NCBI GenBank assembly: GCA_902574225.1
Contig: CACGMO010000016.1
Span: 1-48,100 of the forward strand
Length of the DNA: 48,100 nt
Source: an uncultured Alphaproteobacteria bacterium
GTDB taxonomy: Bacteria > Pseudomonadota > Alphaproteobacteria > Rhodobacterales > Rhodobacteraceae
Direction: 5' to 3'
Shown in pieces: positions 1 to 7,948 of this stretch. A program made the position numbers and the translations under genes. The first letter of the stretch is position 1, and each line of letters starts with the position of its first letter. The notes beneath the pieces are model-generated. The model saw only the letters and a program-made list of their open reading frames with translations, was not told the DNA's origin and did no database searches.

Positions 1-1
1 C

Positions 2-955
2 ATAACGCACAATTTAAAGATTGTTAAAAATTTGGCTGATCGTTTATATATTATGAAAGAAGGGAAAATAATTGAAAGTGGTAAAACCGAAGATGTTTTT
101 AAAAAACCAACTCATGCATACACAAAAGACTTAATCGAGCCTAAGATTAAAATTATAAAATCAAGATTAAACACTTCAAAGATTCTATTATCAGCTGAAA
201 ACTTGTCAGTTAAGTATAAAGGCCCTAGGAGCTTATTTAGAAGCTCGTCTAAAGACTTTTGTGCCTTAAATAAAGTTTTTTTAAATATTAAATTGGGCGA
301 GACACTTGGAGTTGTAGGCGAAAGCGGTAGTGGTAAAACAAGCTTAGCTCTATCAATACTTAAGTTGGTAGATTATCAAGGAGATATAAAATTGCATCTT
401 CCTGAACCTCGTCTACGAAAAAAGGAAAGACTTAAAAATTACAGACGTAATGTTCAAATTGTTTTCCAAGACCCATTTTCTTCACTCTCACCAAGACTTT
501 CAATTCGTGATATAATTGGTGAAGGTATTATTTCACATCGTATATTTTCTAAAGAACAGGTAGAAGAAAAAATACTATTAGCTCTGAGTAGAGTAGACCT
601 TGACAAAGATACTCTAGAAAGGTATCCCCATGAGTTTTCTGGTGGACAACGACAGCGTATCGCAATTGCAAGAGCGATAATTATGGAACCGAAGCTCCTA
701 ATTTTAGACGAGCCAACTTCATCATTGGATGCGGCTATTCAAAAACAATTAATTAAGTTGTTAATTGATTTGCAAAAAGACCTTAATTTATCTTATTTAT
801 TTATAAGTCACGATTTAGAGTTAGTTTCAACTATTTCTCATAGAATGGTTGTAATGAAAGATGGTATGATTGTGGACGAGGGAACTCCGGCAAGACTATT
901 AAGGTATTCAAAAAACGAATACACAAAAAGGTTAGTAGAAAGTTCAATTTTTTAA
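2..955 (+). CDS. yejF: Fused dual-ATPase subunit of a peptide ABC transporter (YejF-like), 5' end outside the window
   Basis: The frame is open from base 2, and the residues before the first possible start (TTG at 32) read ITHN followed by LKIVKNLADRLYIMKEGKI. This is the H-loop and tail of a first ABC ATPase domain, so the gene is cut by the window edge. A full second ATPase domain follows: Walker A GESGSGKT, Q-loop VFQDPF, signature FSGGQRQR, Walker B LLILDEPTSSLD and H-loop ISHD. Two ATPase domains in one chain, and the phrase VFQDPFSSLSPR, match the YejF/microcin C type of the oligopeptide family. It would energise peptide or peptide-like import at the inner membrane. Its permease and binding-protein partners should lie upstream, outside the window. 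The family is clear; the exact substrate is unknown. Confidence 0.85.
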   Translation: MTHNLKIVKNLADRLYIMKEGKIIESGKTEDVFKKPTHAYTKDLIEPKIKIIKSRLNTSKILLSAENLSVKYKGPRSLFRSSSKDFCALNKVFLNIKLGETLGVVGESGSGKTSLALSILKLVDYQGDIKLHLPEPRLRKKERLKNYRRNVQIVFQDPFSSLSPRLSIRDIIGEGIISHRIFSKEQVEEKILLALSRVDLDKDTLERYPHEFSGGQRQRIAIARAIIMEPKLLILDEPTSSLDAAIQKQLIKLLIDLQKDLNLSYLFISHDLELVSTISHRMVVMKDGMIVDEGTPARLLRYSKNEYTKRLVESSIF

Positions 956-969
956 AAAAGGATTTTGAG

Positions 970-1392
970 ATGAACTATGACGAACAAAATATTTTTGCAA
1001 AAATTATCAGGGGTGAATTGCCTGCTGAAAAAATTTATGAGGACGAAAAGGTTTTGGCTTTTATGGATATAATGCCCAGGTCGCCAGGTCATTTTCTTGT
1101 TATACCTAAGGCGAGTGTTCGGAATATTCTGGATATTGATAATGAAAGTCTATGTGCAGTTATTAAAGTGGTGAAAAAGCTTGCGATTACATCCAAGAAA
1201 GCAATGAATGCAACGGGTATAACCATACAGCAATTTAGTGAGGCTGATGGAGGTCAAGAGGTCTATCACTTGCATTTTCATGTTATACCTAGATATGAAG
1301 GCAAACCCATGGATAGACCTGGTCAAATGGTAAAAGACATGTCGATTTTATCGTGGCAGGCTAACAAAATAAAGGCCGAATTAGGGGCTTAG
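970..1392 (+). CDS. HIT (histidine triad) family nucleotide hydrolase/transferase
   Basis: This 140-residue protein has the usual length of bacterial Hint-like HIT proteins. It carries the N-terminal FAKIIRGELPAEKIYED block and the catalytic triad HLHFHVI, with histidines at about 100, 102 and 104. HIT proteins hydrolyse or transfer nucleoside phosphoramidates and related nucleotides; the physiological substrate of the bacterial members is poorly defined. AAAAAAGG ends 9 bases before the ATG. The gene starts 14 bases after the ABC ATPase and is followed 10 bases later by an SDR gene, so it may be cotranscribed with both. The family assignment is firm; the cellular role is not. Confidence 0.93.
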   Translation: MNYDEQNIFAKIIRGELPAEKIYEDEKVLAFMDIMPRSPGHFLVIPKASVRNILDIDNESLCAVIKVVKKLAITSKKAMNATGITIQQFSEADGGQEVYHLHFHVIPRYEGKPMDRPGQMVKDMSILSWQANKIKAELGA

Positions 1393-1402
1393 TTAGATAG
1401 TC

Positions 1403-2086
1403 ATGTATGAATATAGTGGAAGGGCTTTGGTGTTTGGTGCTAGTGGTGGTATAGGTCAAGCGTTTAGCAGGTTCTTGGAGAGTAAGCTCGGTTCAGAAAA
1501 TGTGGTAAAGATAAGCCGATCCTTTGATGGGTTTGAGATTTCAGATGAAGAAAAAATATTTAAACTTTCTGAATCAATAGAAGGTTCATTCAATTTGATT
1601 ATCAATGCAACAGGGGTTTTGCAAACTACTGAAGAGGGGCCTGAGAAAACGATTAATGTGGTTAAACAAAAATTAATGATTGATATGATGACGATTAATG
1701 CAATAGGGCCCGCTTTATTATTAAAAAATTTTTCTAAAAAATTGGATAAGACAAAATTTAGTGTATTCGTTAATCTATCTGCCCGAGTAGGTTCCATAAC
1801 GGATAATAGACTTGGAGGTTGGATTTCCTATAGGTCATCTAAAGCTGCTCTAAATCAAATCATTAAGACTTCTTCTATCGAGATAAATAGGAGAAATAAA
1901 AATGCTATTTGTGTGGGTCTTCATCCGGGTACAGTTAAAACAAGTTTTACAGAAAAATTTCAAAATACTACTGAAACCATTTCACCGGATGAGTCTGTTA
2001 AGATGATGATGAATGTTGTTGAAAACCTTTCTGTGGATGACAATGGGTATTGTTTTGCCTATGATGGAAAGGTAATTCCTGCGTGA
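1403..2086 (+). CDS. SDR-family NAD(P)-dependent oxidoreductase (C-factor-like)
   Basis: A short-chain dehydrogenase of 227 residues. The nucleotide-binding motif GASGGIG is at residues 13-19, the structural NATG block follows at about 67-70, and the catalytic YxxxK appears as YRSSK with a preceding serine-containing strand (NLSARVGS). The small size and lack of long insertions resemble C-factor-like SDRs. The LHPGTVKT segment after the active site is typical of the family. It lies 10 bases after the HIT gene on the same strand. No neighbouring enzyme suggests a substrate, so I make no claim beyond NAD(P)-dependent oxidation or reduction. Confidence 0.85.
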   Translation: MYEYSGRALVFGASGGIGQAFSRFLESKLGSENVVKISRSFDGFEISDEEKIFKLSESIEGSFNLIINATGVLQTTEEGPEKTINVVKQKLMIDMMTINAIGPALLLKNFSKKLDKTKFSVFVNLSARVGSITDNRLGGWISYRSSKAALNQIIKTSSIEINRRNKNAICVGLHPGTVKTSFTEKFQNTTETISPDESVKMMMNVVENLSVDDNGYCFAYDGKVIPA

Positions 2087-2154
2087 ACTCTACATTCTAA
2101 CTTTTAGTTTTAGGATTTACACCGCTTCTTTATTAATTGAAAGGTTGTTTGTAG

Positions 2155-3024
2155 TTGATAAGTGAAAACACTAAGGGAGCATTTTTAATCTCTCTCGCGG
2201 CAGCTTGCTATGTAATGAGTGATATTTTCATGAAATTTCTTTCATCGGAAATCTCAATGTTTCAAATAACCTATTTAAGAGGACTGTTAGTAACCTTTTT
2301 TCTTTTTTCTTACTGTTATATGAGTGAGGCATCCTTTTTTATTAAAGAATGGAGAGACCGAATTGTAATAACAATTAGATCGACTTTAGAAGTTATCATG
2401 ACGTATGCGTTTCTGGCAGCTCTATTCAACATGAATGTAGCCAATGCTAATGCTATTCTTCAATTAATTCCTCTAATAGTTCTTTTGGGATCATTCATTT
2501 TTTTACGCCAATCACCAAAGACATACGAATGGATTGCTGTCTTGGTTGGATGTTTTGGTGCAGTTATAATTATTCGCCCGGGAGCATCGGATTTTAACTT
2601 CTTTACAATTCATGCATTAGTTGCGGTTTTTTGTTTGTCAGCACGTGATCTATTAACTGTAAGATTGAATAAAAATATACCATCAAATGTAGTAGCTTTT
2701 TATAGTGCACTAATGCTGACCGTGGTTAGCTTTTTATTAAGTGAAGACACCGATCTTTTTGGAAAAGTAGATAATTCTTTATTTATAGTTTATACAGCTA
2801 TATTTGTTTCTATAGGTTATATAGCCTCAGTTTCTGCCATGAGATATGGTGAAGTAACATTTGTTTCTCCATTTAGATATACCGCCTTACTATGGGCTAG
2901 TGTCATGGGGTTTATTTTTTTTGATGAGATACCTAAATTTAGTACACTCTTTGGAGGATCTCTTATAATCCTTGCTGGGATCTTTATTTTTTACAAATCA
3001 AAAGACAATAAGAAAACTTTATAA
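2155..3024 (+). CDS. EamA/DMT-family transporter
   Basis: This 289-residue, very hydrophobic protein has about ten predicted membrane helices in two EamA repeats. The first begins with KGAFLISLAAACYVMSDIF; the second contains SVSAMRYGEVTFVSPFRYT, a typical DMT repeat. It probably exports a small metabolite across the inner membrane, substrate unknown. The proposed start is TTG at 2155, because the next in-frame ATG lies inside the first helix and would remove half of it. The 68-base gap upstream holds no visible RNA gene. It is followed 21 bases later by a TfoX-like gene. A second, unrelated-in-position EamA gene lies at 6948-7841. Confidence 0.88.
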   Translation: MISENTKGAFLISLAAACYVMSDIFMKFLSSEISMFQITYLRGLLVTFFLFSYCYMSEASFFIKEWRDRIVITIRSTLEVIMTYAFLAALFNMNVANANAILQLIPLIVLLGSFIFLRQSPKTYEWIAVLVGCFGAVIIIRPGASDFNFFTIHALVAVFCLSARDLLTVRLNKNIPSNVVAFYSALMLTVVSFLLSEDTDLFGKVDNSLFIVYTAIFVSIGYIASVSAMRYGEVTFVSPFRYTALLWASVMGFIFFDEIPKFSTLFGGSLIILAGIFIFYKSKDNKKTL

Positions 3025-3045
3025 AAACTATTTATTAAACTTTAG

Positions 3046-3393
3046 ATGTCAAACCAGAAAACTCTCGAACATATTTTGGATCTTTTAGATGACGAAGAAG
3101 GCATTTCATTTAAAAGAATGTTTGGTGGGTATGGACTATTTAAAAATGAGCTGGCTGTTGCACTGATCCTGCGTTCAGAAATTTTCATGAAAGTTGATCA
3201 GTCAAATATAAATGATTATAAGTCTGCTTTTTCAAAACCATTTACATACAAGAAAAATGGGAAAGATATATCCCTGTCAAATTGGGCAATTCCCTCTGAA
3301 ATTTTAGAAGATAAAGATTTATTTATTGAATGGTTTTTGAAGTCCTATAGGGTTGCTCTTGATAAAAAAATAGGAAAAAAAGTTGAGTATTGA
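3046..3393 (+). CDS. TfoX/Sxy N-terminal domain protein
   Basis: This 115-residue protein matches the stand-alone TfoX N-terminal domain: RMFGGYGLFKN near residues 24-34, then MKVDQSN, then a PF-Y-K-G segment and a W-x-IP-SE block, ending in helix WFLKSYRVALDK. In gamma-proteobacteria full-length TfoX is a competence regulator, but single-domain alphaproteobacterial members are of unknown function. It should not be read as evidence for competence. Its 3' end overlaps the LysE gene by 11 bases, which suggests translational coupling. Confidence 0.85.
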   Translation: MSNQKTLEHILDLLDDEEGISFKRMFGGYGLFKNELAVALILRSEIFMKVDQSNINDYKSAFSKPFTYKKNGKDISLSNWAIPSEILEDKDLFIEWFLKSYRVALDKKIGKKVEY

Positions 3394-4033
3394 AAGCTGG
3401 TTATATCTTATTTTAATTTGCCTTATGGGTGCTTCTTCTCCAGGGCCTAGCTTGATAGTGATTTTACGTCACGCAGTTGCTGATGGTAGAAGCGCAGGCA
3501 TTTACGCCGCAGTAGGCCATGGCTTAGGCATTTTTATATATGCACTTGTCTCAGCGATCGGCTTAAGTTTTATATTAATTAATTCTCCAAAGATATTTTC
3601 GTTTGTCCAAATTTTAGGAGCATTATTCTTGTTGTGGATAGGCTTTCAAATACTCCGGGAAGGGCTATCAAAAAAAGACTTATCAAATTTTGGGGAATAT
3701 AAAACATCGTCATCAGGCATTACATTAAATCATTTTAGAGATGGTTTTGGTATCGCAATTCTGAATCCAAAAATACTGGCTTTTTTCTCTTCTTTATTTA
3801 GTCAGTTTTTGTCTCCCGAGCAAAATTTTTCTATTCACATATTTATGGCAATTATCGCAGGGTTTATTGATGTAAGTGTCTACGTTATAATTGTTTTTCT
3901 AGTAACTCTAAAAAGCTTGCTTAAATTTTATAAGGATAAAATATTTTTTGTGGAGGTTGCGTTTGGATTGTTGTTAATCCTCTTGGGTTTTTCTATATTT
4001 GTAGTAAGCTTTAATCTTACTTATTTTGGTTAA
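3383..4033 (+). CDS. LysE/RhtB-family amino-acid exporter
   Basis: A 216-residue inner-membrane protein with about six helices. It carries the family hallmark near the N terminus, GASSPGPSLIVILRHAVADGRSAGIYAAVGHGLG in pattern, and the later FRDGFGIAILNPKILAFF segment. Members export amino acids or related small molecules. The start is TTG at 3383, inside the end of the TfoX-like gene; the residues before the first helix (SIESWLYLI) fit the usual N terminus. The cyclase gene follows 5 bases later. The family is firm; the substrate is not. Confidence 0.88.
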   Translation: MSIESWLYLILICLMGASSPGPSLIVILRHAVADGRSAGIYAAVGHGLGIFIYALVSAIGLSFILINSPKIFSFVQILGALFLLWIGFQILREGLSKKDLSNFGEYKTSSSGITLNHFRDGFGIAILNPKILAFFSSLFSQFLSPEQNFSIHIFMAIIAGFIDVSVYVIIVFLVTLKSLLKFYKDKIFFVEVAFGLLLILLGFSIFVVSFNLTYFG

Positions 4034-4038
4034 AAAAA

Positions 4039-5802
4039 ATGAATGAAAATAAAATTGATAGAAAAATTGCTGTTATCTTCGTAACAGATGTTGTTGGTTT
4101 CAGTAAGCTTATGGAGAAGAATGAAGACCAAACTCTTAAAAGTTTTCGTTCATGCAGGGAAATACTAGATAATTTGTTTAAAGAGCATGGAGGCCGAATT
4201 TTTAATACAGCGGGAGACTCGGTCCTTGCAGAATTTAAAAGTGCAGTTTCTGCAGTGGTTTGTGCATCTGAATTTCAAAAGTTAATTTCTGAACGAAATT
4301 CTAGTGTATCTGAAGATAGCGAAATGCATTTTCGAATTGGTATAAATATGGGTGATGTTATAGTAGAAGGCGATAATCTTTATGGGGACGGAGTAAATGT
4401 TGCCGCGCGTTTAGAGGCACTTTCGCAACCTGGTGGGGTATGTTTATCAAAAAGCATACATGATTTTGTGAATCAAAAGACTGAGTTTTTGTTCAATGAT
4501 ATTGGTGAGCAACGAGTAAAAAATACAGATGTTCATGCGTTCGATTTAGCGCTTAATAATCTAGAAAAAAGAGAGGCAAAAAAAGAAGAGAAACTTGATG
4601 ATGTAGATGATGGCGGCAAACCCCCAGCTATTGCCGTTCTTCCATTTAAAAATTTGAGTAATGATGAAGAGCAGGAGTATTTCGCAGATGGAATTACAGA
4701 GGATATAATTGCCAACCTTTCATTGTGGAAAACATTTCCCGTTATCTCGCGGAATTCTAGTTTTTCATTTAAAAACTCCACTGAGAAATCTGATTTAATA
4801 TCGAAAGCACTGGGAGCGAGGTATTTAGTTGAAGGGAGTGTTAGAAAAGCCGGAAATAAAGTTCGAATTACTGCACAGTTAACTTCAGCAGATGATGATA
4901 AACAAATTTGGTCAAAAAGATGGGATAGGTCGCTTGAAGACATTTTTGAAGTTCAAGATGAAGTATCACGAGATGTAGCCGCACTAATTTCTCCTGCTTT
5001 AAAGGATCAGGAGCAGGTAAAGCTAACCACTAAAGGGAAGAAAAACTTTGGTGCTTGGGATGAGTATCTTCAAGGTCTTAACATTTATAATACTCAAGAT
5101 TTTGTTGGAACAACATTAGGTGATAAAGTTATTGAACACTGTAAGAGAGCAATAGAGCTAGATGCAAATTTTTGTGACGCATACGTTCTGTATTGTAACG
5201 TGCTTCAGGGAAAAATTTATAGTCACGAGCACCAAGATAGTCGTGAAGAAAACACTAGGCTCTTTCATCAAATGGCGCAAAAAGCAGTCGATACCGATCC
5301 TGAAAACCCCGACGCTATGTCATCATTAAGCATGTCTTATAGTATTAAAAAAGATTTGAATAAAAGGCTTGAGACAGCTGAGAAAGCATTAGAATTGAAT
5401 CCAAGCCATCCACGCTCGAATTTTTCCTACGGTCAAGCCTTAACAAATTTTGGAAGAAATGAAGAAGCCTTGTCCTATATTAACAAAGCAATCGAGCTAG
5501 ATCCTCAATCCAAAAGAAATTATGAAGGTTTTTTCCCTCTTTTGTATATAGCTCTCAAAGACTGGGAAAATGCAATAACATGGCTGAACACGGCTCATGA
5601 GCGAAGTCCACATTCCAGATTCTTTGGCTGGAAGGCTGCGGTGTATGGAAAAATGAATGACTTAGATTCTGCTAAGGAAAATCTAAACTCTTTTCTTAAA
5701 GAACGACCTGAGATTAAGACATTAGAGGATTATGAAAAGGTTGCACCAACTATAATAAAAGATACTCTACTAGAAGGCTTGAAAATAGCTGGATTAAAAT
5801 AA
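4039..5802 (+). CDS. Class III adenylate/guanylate cyclase with TolB-like and TPR domains
   Basis: 587 residues in three parts. Residues 1-180 form a class III nucleotide cyclase domain with both metal-binding aspartates visible (D17 in FVTDVVGFS, D60 in NTAGDSVLAEF) and the Asn/Arg transition-state pair in GVNVAARLE. After an acidic linker (about 185-195), residues 197-325 resemble the TolB/FlgO-like domain (AVLPFKNLSND, FADGITEDI, RYLVEGSVRKAG). The rest is TPR-like helical repeats (KAIELDPQ, KALELNPS). I see no membrane helix, so it is probably cytoplasmic. It likely makes cAMP or cGMP in response to a partner sensed by the repeats. This architecture is common in alphaproteobacteria. It is the only obvious signalling enzyme in the window, and no cyclic-nucleotide receptor is nearby. 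Confidence 0.9.
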   Translation: MNENKIDRKIAVIFVTDVVGFSKLMEKNEDQTLKSFRSCREILDNLFKEHGGRIFNTAGDSVLAEFKSAVSAVVCASEFQKLISERNSSVSEDSEMHFRIGINMGDVIVEGDNLYGDGVNVAARLEALSQPGGVCLSKSIHDFVNQKTEFLFNDIGEQRVKNTDVHAFDLALNNLEKREAKKEEKLDDVDDGGKPPAIAVLPFKNLSNDEEQEYFADGITEDIIANLSLWKTFPVISRNSSFSFKNSTEKSDLISKALGARYLVEGSVRKAGNKVRITAQLTSADDDKQIWSKRWDRSLEDIFEVQDEVSRDVAALISPALKDQEQVKLTTKGKKNFGAWDEYLQGLNIYNTQDFVGTTLGDKVIEHCKRAIELDANFCDAYVLYCNVLQGKIYSHEHQDSREENTRLFHQMAQKAVDTDPENPDAMSSLSMSYSIKKDLNKRLETAEKALELNPSHPRSNFSYGQALTNFGRNEEALSYINKAIELDPQSKRNYEGFFPLLYIALKDWENAITWLNTAHERSPHSRFFGWKAAVYGKMNDLDSAKENLNSFLKERPEIKTLEDYEKVAPTIIKDTLLEGLKIAGLK

Positions 5803-5837
5803 GAGATATCTTTTTAACTTAAAATGAGGAGAAGGTG

Positions 5838-6947
5838 ATGAAAACTAAAGCCGCCGTTGCATTTGAAGCTTCTAAGCCTTTAGAAATAGTAGAATTAGAT
5901 TTAGAGGGTCCAAAAGAGGGTGAGGTTCTCGTAGAGATAAAGGCGTCTGGCATTTGCCATACAGATGCTTACACTTTATCTGGAGCAGATCCTGAAGGAA
6001 TATTTCCATCTGTATTAGGGCATGAAGGAGCTGGTGTTGTTGTTGATGTTGGAAAAAATGTTACCTCTGTATCTGTTGGTGATCACGTCATTCCCTTGTA
6101 TACCCCCGAATGTAGAGAATGTGAATATTGCCTTAATCCTAAAACAAATCTTTGTCAGGCAATACGGACTACCCAAGGTCAGGGATTAATGCCCGACGGA
6201 ACAAGCCGCTTTAGTTATAAAGGTAAGCCTATCTTTCATTATATGGGCACCTCTACTTTTTCTCAATTTTCAGTTATGCCCGATATTGCGGTTGCTAAAA
6301 TTTCTAAAAGCGCCCCTTTTGAGAAAGTTTGTTACGTAGGGTGTGGAGTTACTACTGGAATTGGTGCCGTAATTAATACTGCGAAAGCTGAAGCTGGATG
6401 TAGAGCGGTGGTGTTCGGTCTAGGAGGTATCGGGCTAAATGTCATCCAGGGCCTGAAAATGATCGGCGCCGAGATGATAGTTGGTGTGGATATAAATGCT
6501 TCTAAAGAGGAGTGGGGAAAACGTTTTGGAATGACACACTTTGTCAATCCTTCCAAAGTAAAGGGTGATTTAGTCTCGTACCTAGTCGATCTAACCAAAG
6601 GAGGCGCCGATTACTCATTTGAGTGTATTGGTAACGTTAATATTATGAGAACAGCACTTGAATGTGCACATAAAGGTTGGGGAGAAAGCATAATAATTGG
6701 TGTTGCAGGCTCTGGAGAGGAAATAAGTACGAGACCGTTCCAATTAGTTACTGGCAGAAGTTGGAGAGGGTCAGCATTCGGCGGGGCAAGAGGCCGAACA
6801 GATGTACCGAAAATAGTTGATTGGTATATGGATGGAAAAATTGAGATTGATCCAATGATTACACACGTTATTGACTTTGAAAGAATTAACGAGGGCTTTG
6901 ATCTATTGCATGAGGGAAAATCTATAAGATCTGTGGTTACCTATTAA
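5838..6947 (+). CDS. frmA: S-(hydroxymethyl)glutathione dehydrogenase / class III alcohol dehydrogenase
   Basis: A 369-residue zinc-dependent medium-chain dehydrogenase. Catalytic zinc ligands are C40 (GICHTD) and H62/E63 (GHEG), plus the cysteine in YVGCGVTTG. The structural zinc lobe has C92, C95, C98 and C106. The cofactor motif GLGGIGLNV follows. It oxidises the glutathione adduct of formaldehyde to S-formylglutathione with NAD; class III enzymes also reduce S-nitrosoglutathione. I prefer ATG 5838 over GTG 5835, because AGGAGAAGG sits at good spacing from the ATG. No S-formylglutathione hydrolase adjoins it. Its stop codon is directly abutted by the stop of the convergent EamA gene, leaving no room for a terminator. 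Confidence 0.95.
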   Translation: MKTKAAVAFEASKPLEIVELDLEGPKEGEVLVEIKASGICHTDAYTLSGADPEGIFPSVLGHEGAGVVVDVGKNVTSVSVGDHVIPLYTPECRECEYCLNPKTNLCQAIRTTQGQGLMPDGTSRFSYKGKPIFHYMGTSTFSQFSVMPDIAVAKISKSAPFEKVCYVGCGVTTGIGAVINTAKAEAGCRAVVFGLGGIGLNVIQGLKMIGAEMIVGVDINASKEEWGKRFGMTHFVNPSKVKGDLVSYLVDLTKGGADYSFECIGNVNIMRTALECAHKGWGESIIIGVAGSGEEISTRPFQLVTGRSWRGSAFGGARGRTDVPKIVDWYMDGKIEIDPMITHVIDFERINEGFDLLHEGKSIRSVVTY

Positions 6948-7841
6948 CTATTTTTGTATGTCTGATATTTTTATATAAGCAATGATGGAAATCGTTACAA
7001 TTAGAGCACCTATAATCATCTGAAGAGATGGCTGCTCATCTATCACGAGCCATACCCAAAATGATCCCAATACCAACTCTAGGAGCATAATTAAGCTAAC
7101 GGTAGAAGCTCTAGTATATTTTGGCGCTATGAGTAATAAAGCGAAGGAAAATGGTAAAATGATTATCCCCATCGCTATAACACTGAAGGGTGCCGAGAAG
7201 TTTAAATTCGGTTCGTTTGATAGGTAAAAACAAAAGACACCACTTATAATACACCCTATAGACGTTGCAGGCATGACAGATAAATTTGGATATTTTCTGA
7301 CCATTGTAAACGTGAAAGAAATACCCAAAGCAGAAATTAATCCATATGAAGCACCTAGAATTACGGAGCCATCAGGTGCATTTTCAGCAGTATCTGATCC
7401 ACTAACGGCAAGAGAAATGCCACATACAGCAAAAATCAATATTAACCATGAAATTAGGTTTTGTTGCTCATTCAAAAAGAAAACTGATAACAAGGCTGTT
7501 AAAAGGGGCATCGTTGCTAGCGCAGTCAAAACAACAATGACAGAAGTTTCACTTACACCAAGAGTAAAACTTACTGAATTAACGGCCATCGCTCCAACAA
7601 TTAGCAGTCCAGGAATAGAAAATGTTGTTAGAAACTCACTTTTGTGTCCCGATTTTCTTGAAAAAATCCAGATAAAAAAGAGGGTAGCACCCATAAGCAC
7701 ACCTCTCCATCCTCCTAATTGCCATTTTTCAAGTTCTGATAATCTCATAAAAAGAGTATCTGGTGTTAATAAGAGTACGCCGAAAACTGCAAGTACTATG
7801 CCTTTAGATTTATTATCTAATATATTGATTTTGTTTATCAT
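6948..7841 (-). CDS. EamA/DMT-family transporter
   Basis: A 297-residue membrane protein with about ten helices in two EamA repeats. KGIVLAVFGVLLLTPDTLFMRLSEL opens helix 1 in pattern, and SETSVIVVLTALATMPLLTALLSVFFLNE is the characteristic end of repeat one. The second repeat has YTRASTVSLIMLLELVLGSFWVWL. It likely exports an unknown metabolite. It is transcribed towards frmA, the two stop codons being adjacent (6947/6948). Its start faces the photolyase gene across a 107-base divergent spacer. Confidence 0.88.
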   Translation of the reverse strand: MINKINILDNKSKGIVLAVFGVLLLTPDTLFMRLSELEKWQLGGWRGVLMGATLFFIWIFSRKSGHKSEFLTTFSIPGLLIVGAMAVNSVSFTLGVSETSVIVVLTALATMPLLTALLSVFFLNEQQNLISWLILIFAVCGISLAVSGSDTAENAPDGSVILGASYGLISALGISFTFTMVRKYPNLSVMPATSIGCIISGVFCFYLSNEPNLNFSAPFSVIAMGIIILPFSFALLLIAPKYTRASTVSLIMLLELVLGSFWVWLVIDEQPSLQMIIGALIVTISIIAYIKISDIQK

Positions 7842-7948
7842 TAATTGATTTTAGTGAAAAAAATACGAAACTTTCTGCTTATCCTAATCCACTCAAGAAA
7901 CGATTAAGAAAAACTTTAAAATAATCATTAACAGACTATGTCTGCTAT
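7842..7948. promoter_or_regulatory. Divergent spacer with a 13-base palindrome just before the photolyase gene
   Basis: This AT-rich spacer separates the EamA exporter (-) from the photolyase (+) and should hold promoters for both. I cannot place a convincing -35/-10 pair. A perfect inverted repeat CAGAC-TAT-GTCTG occupies 7932-7944 and ends 4 bases before the photolyase ATG, where a ribosome binding site would be expected and none is visible. It could be an operator or a small hairpin limiting translation. Confidence 0.4.

Noticed and set aside
3046-3393. Evidence for natural competence from the TfoX-like gene
   Set aside because: Only the single N-terminal domain is present and no competence genes adjoin; such proteins are widespread without a known competence role.
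7273-7848. 191-codon open frame on the plus strand
   Set aside because: It lies entirely opposite the EamA exporter gene (6948-7841), has no family features and a composition typical of the antisense of a membrane protein.
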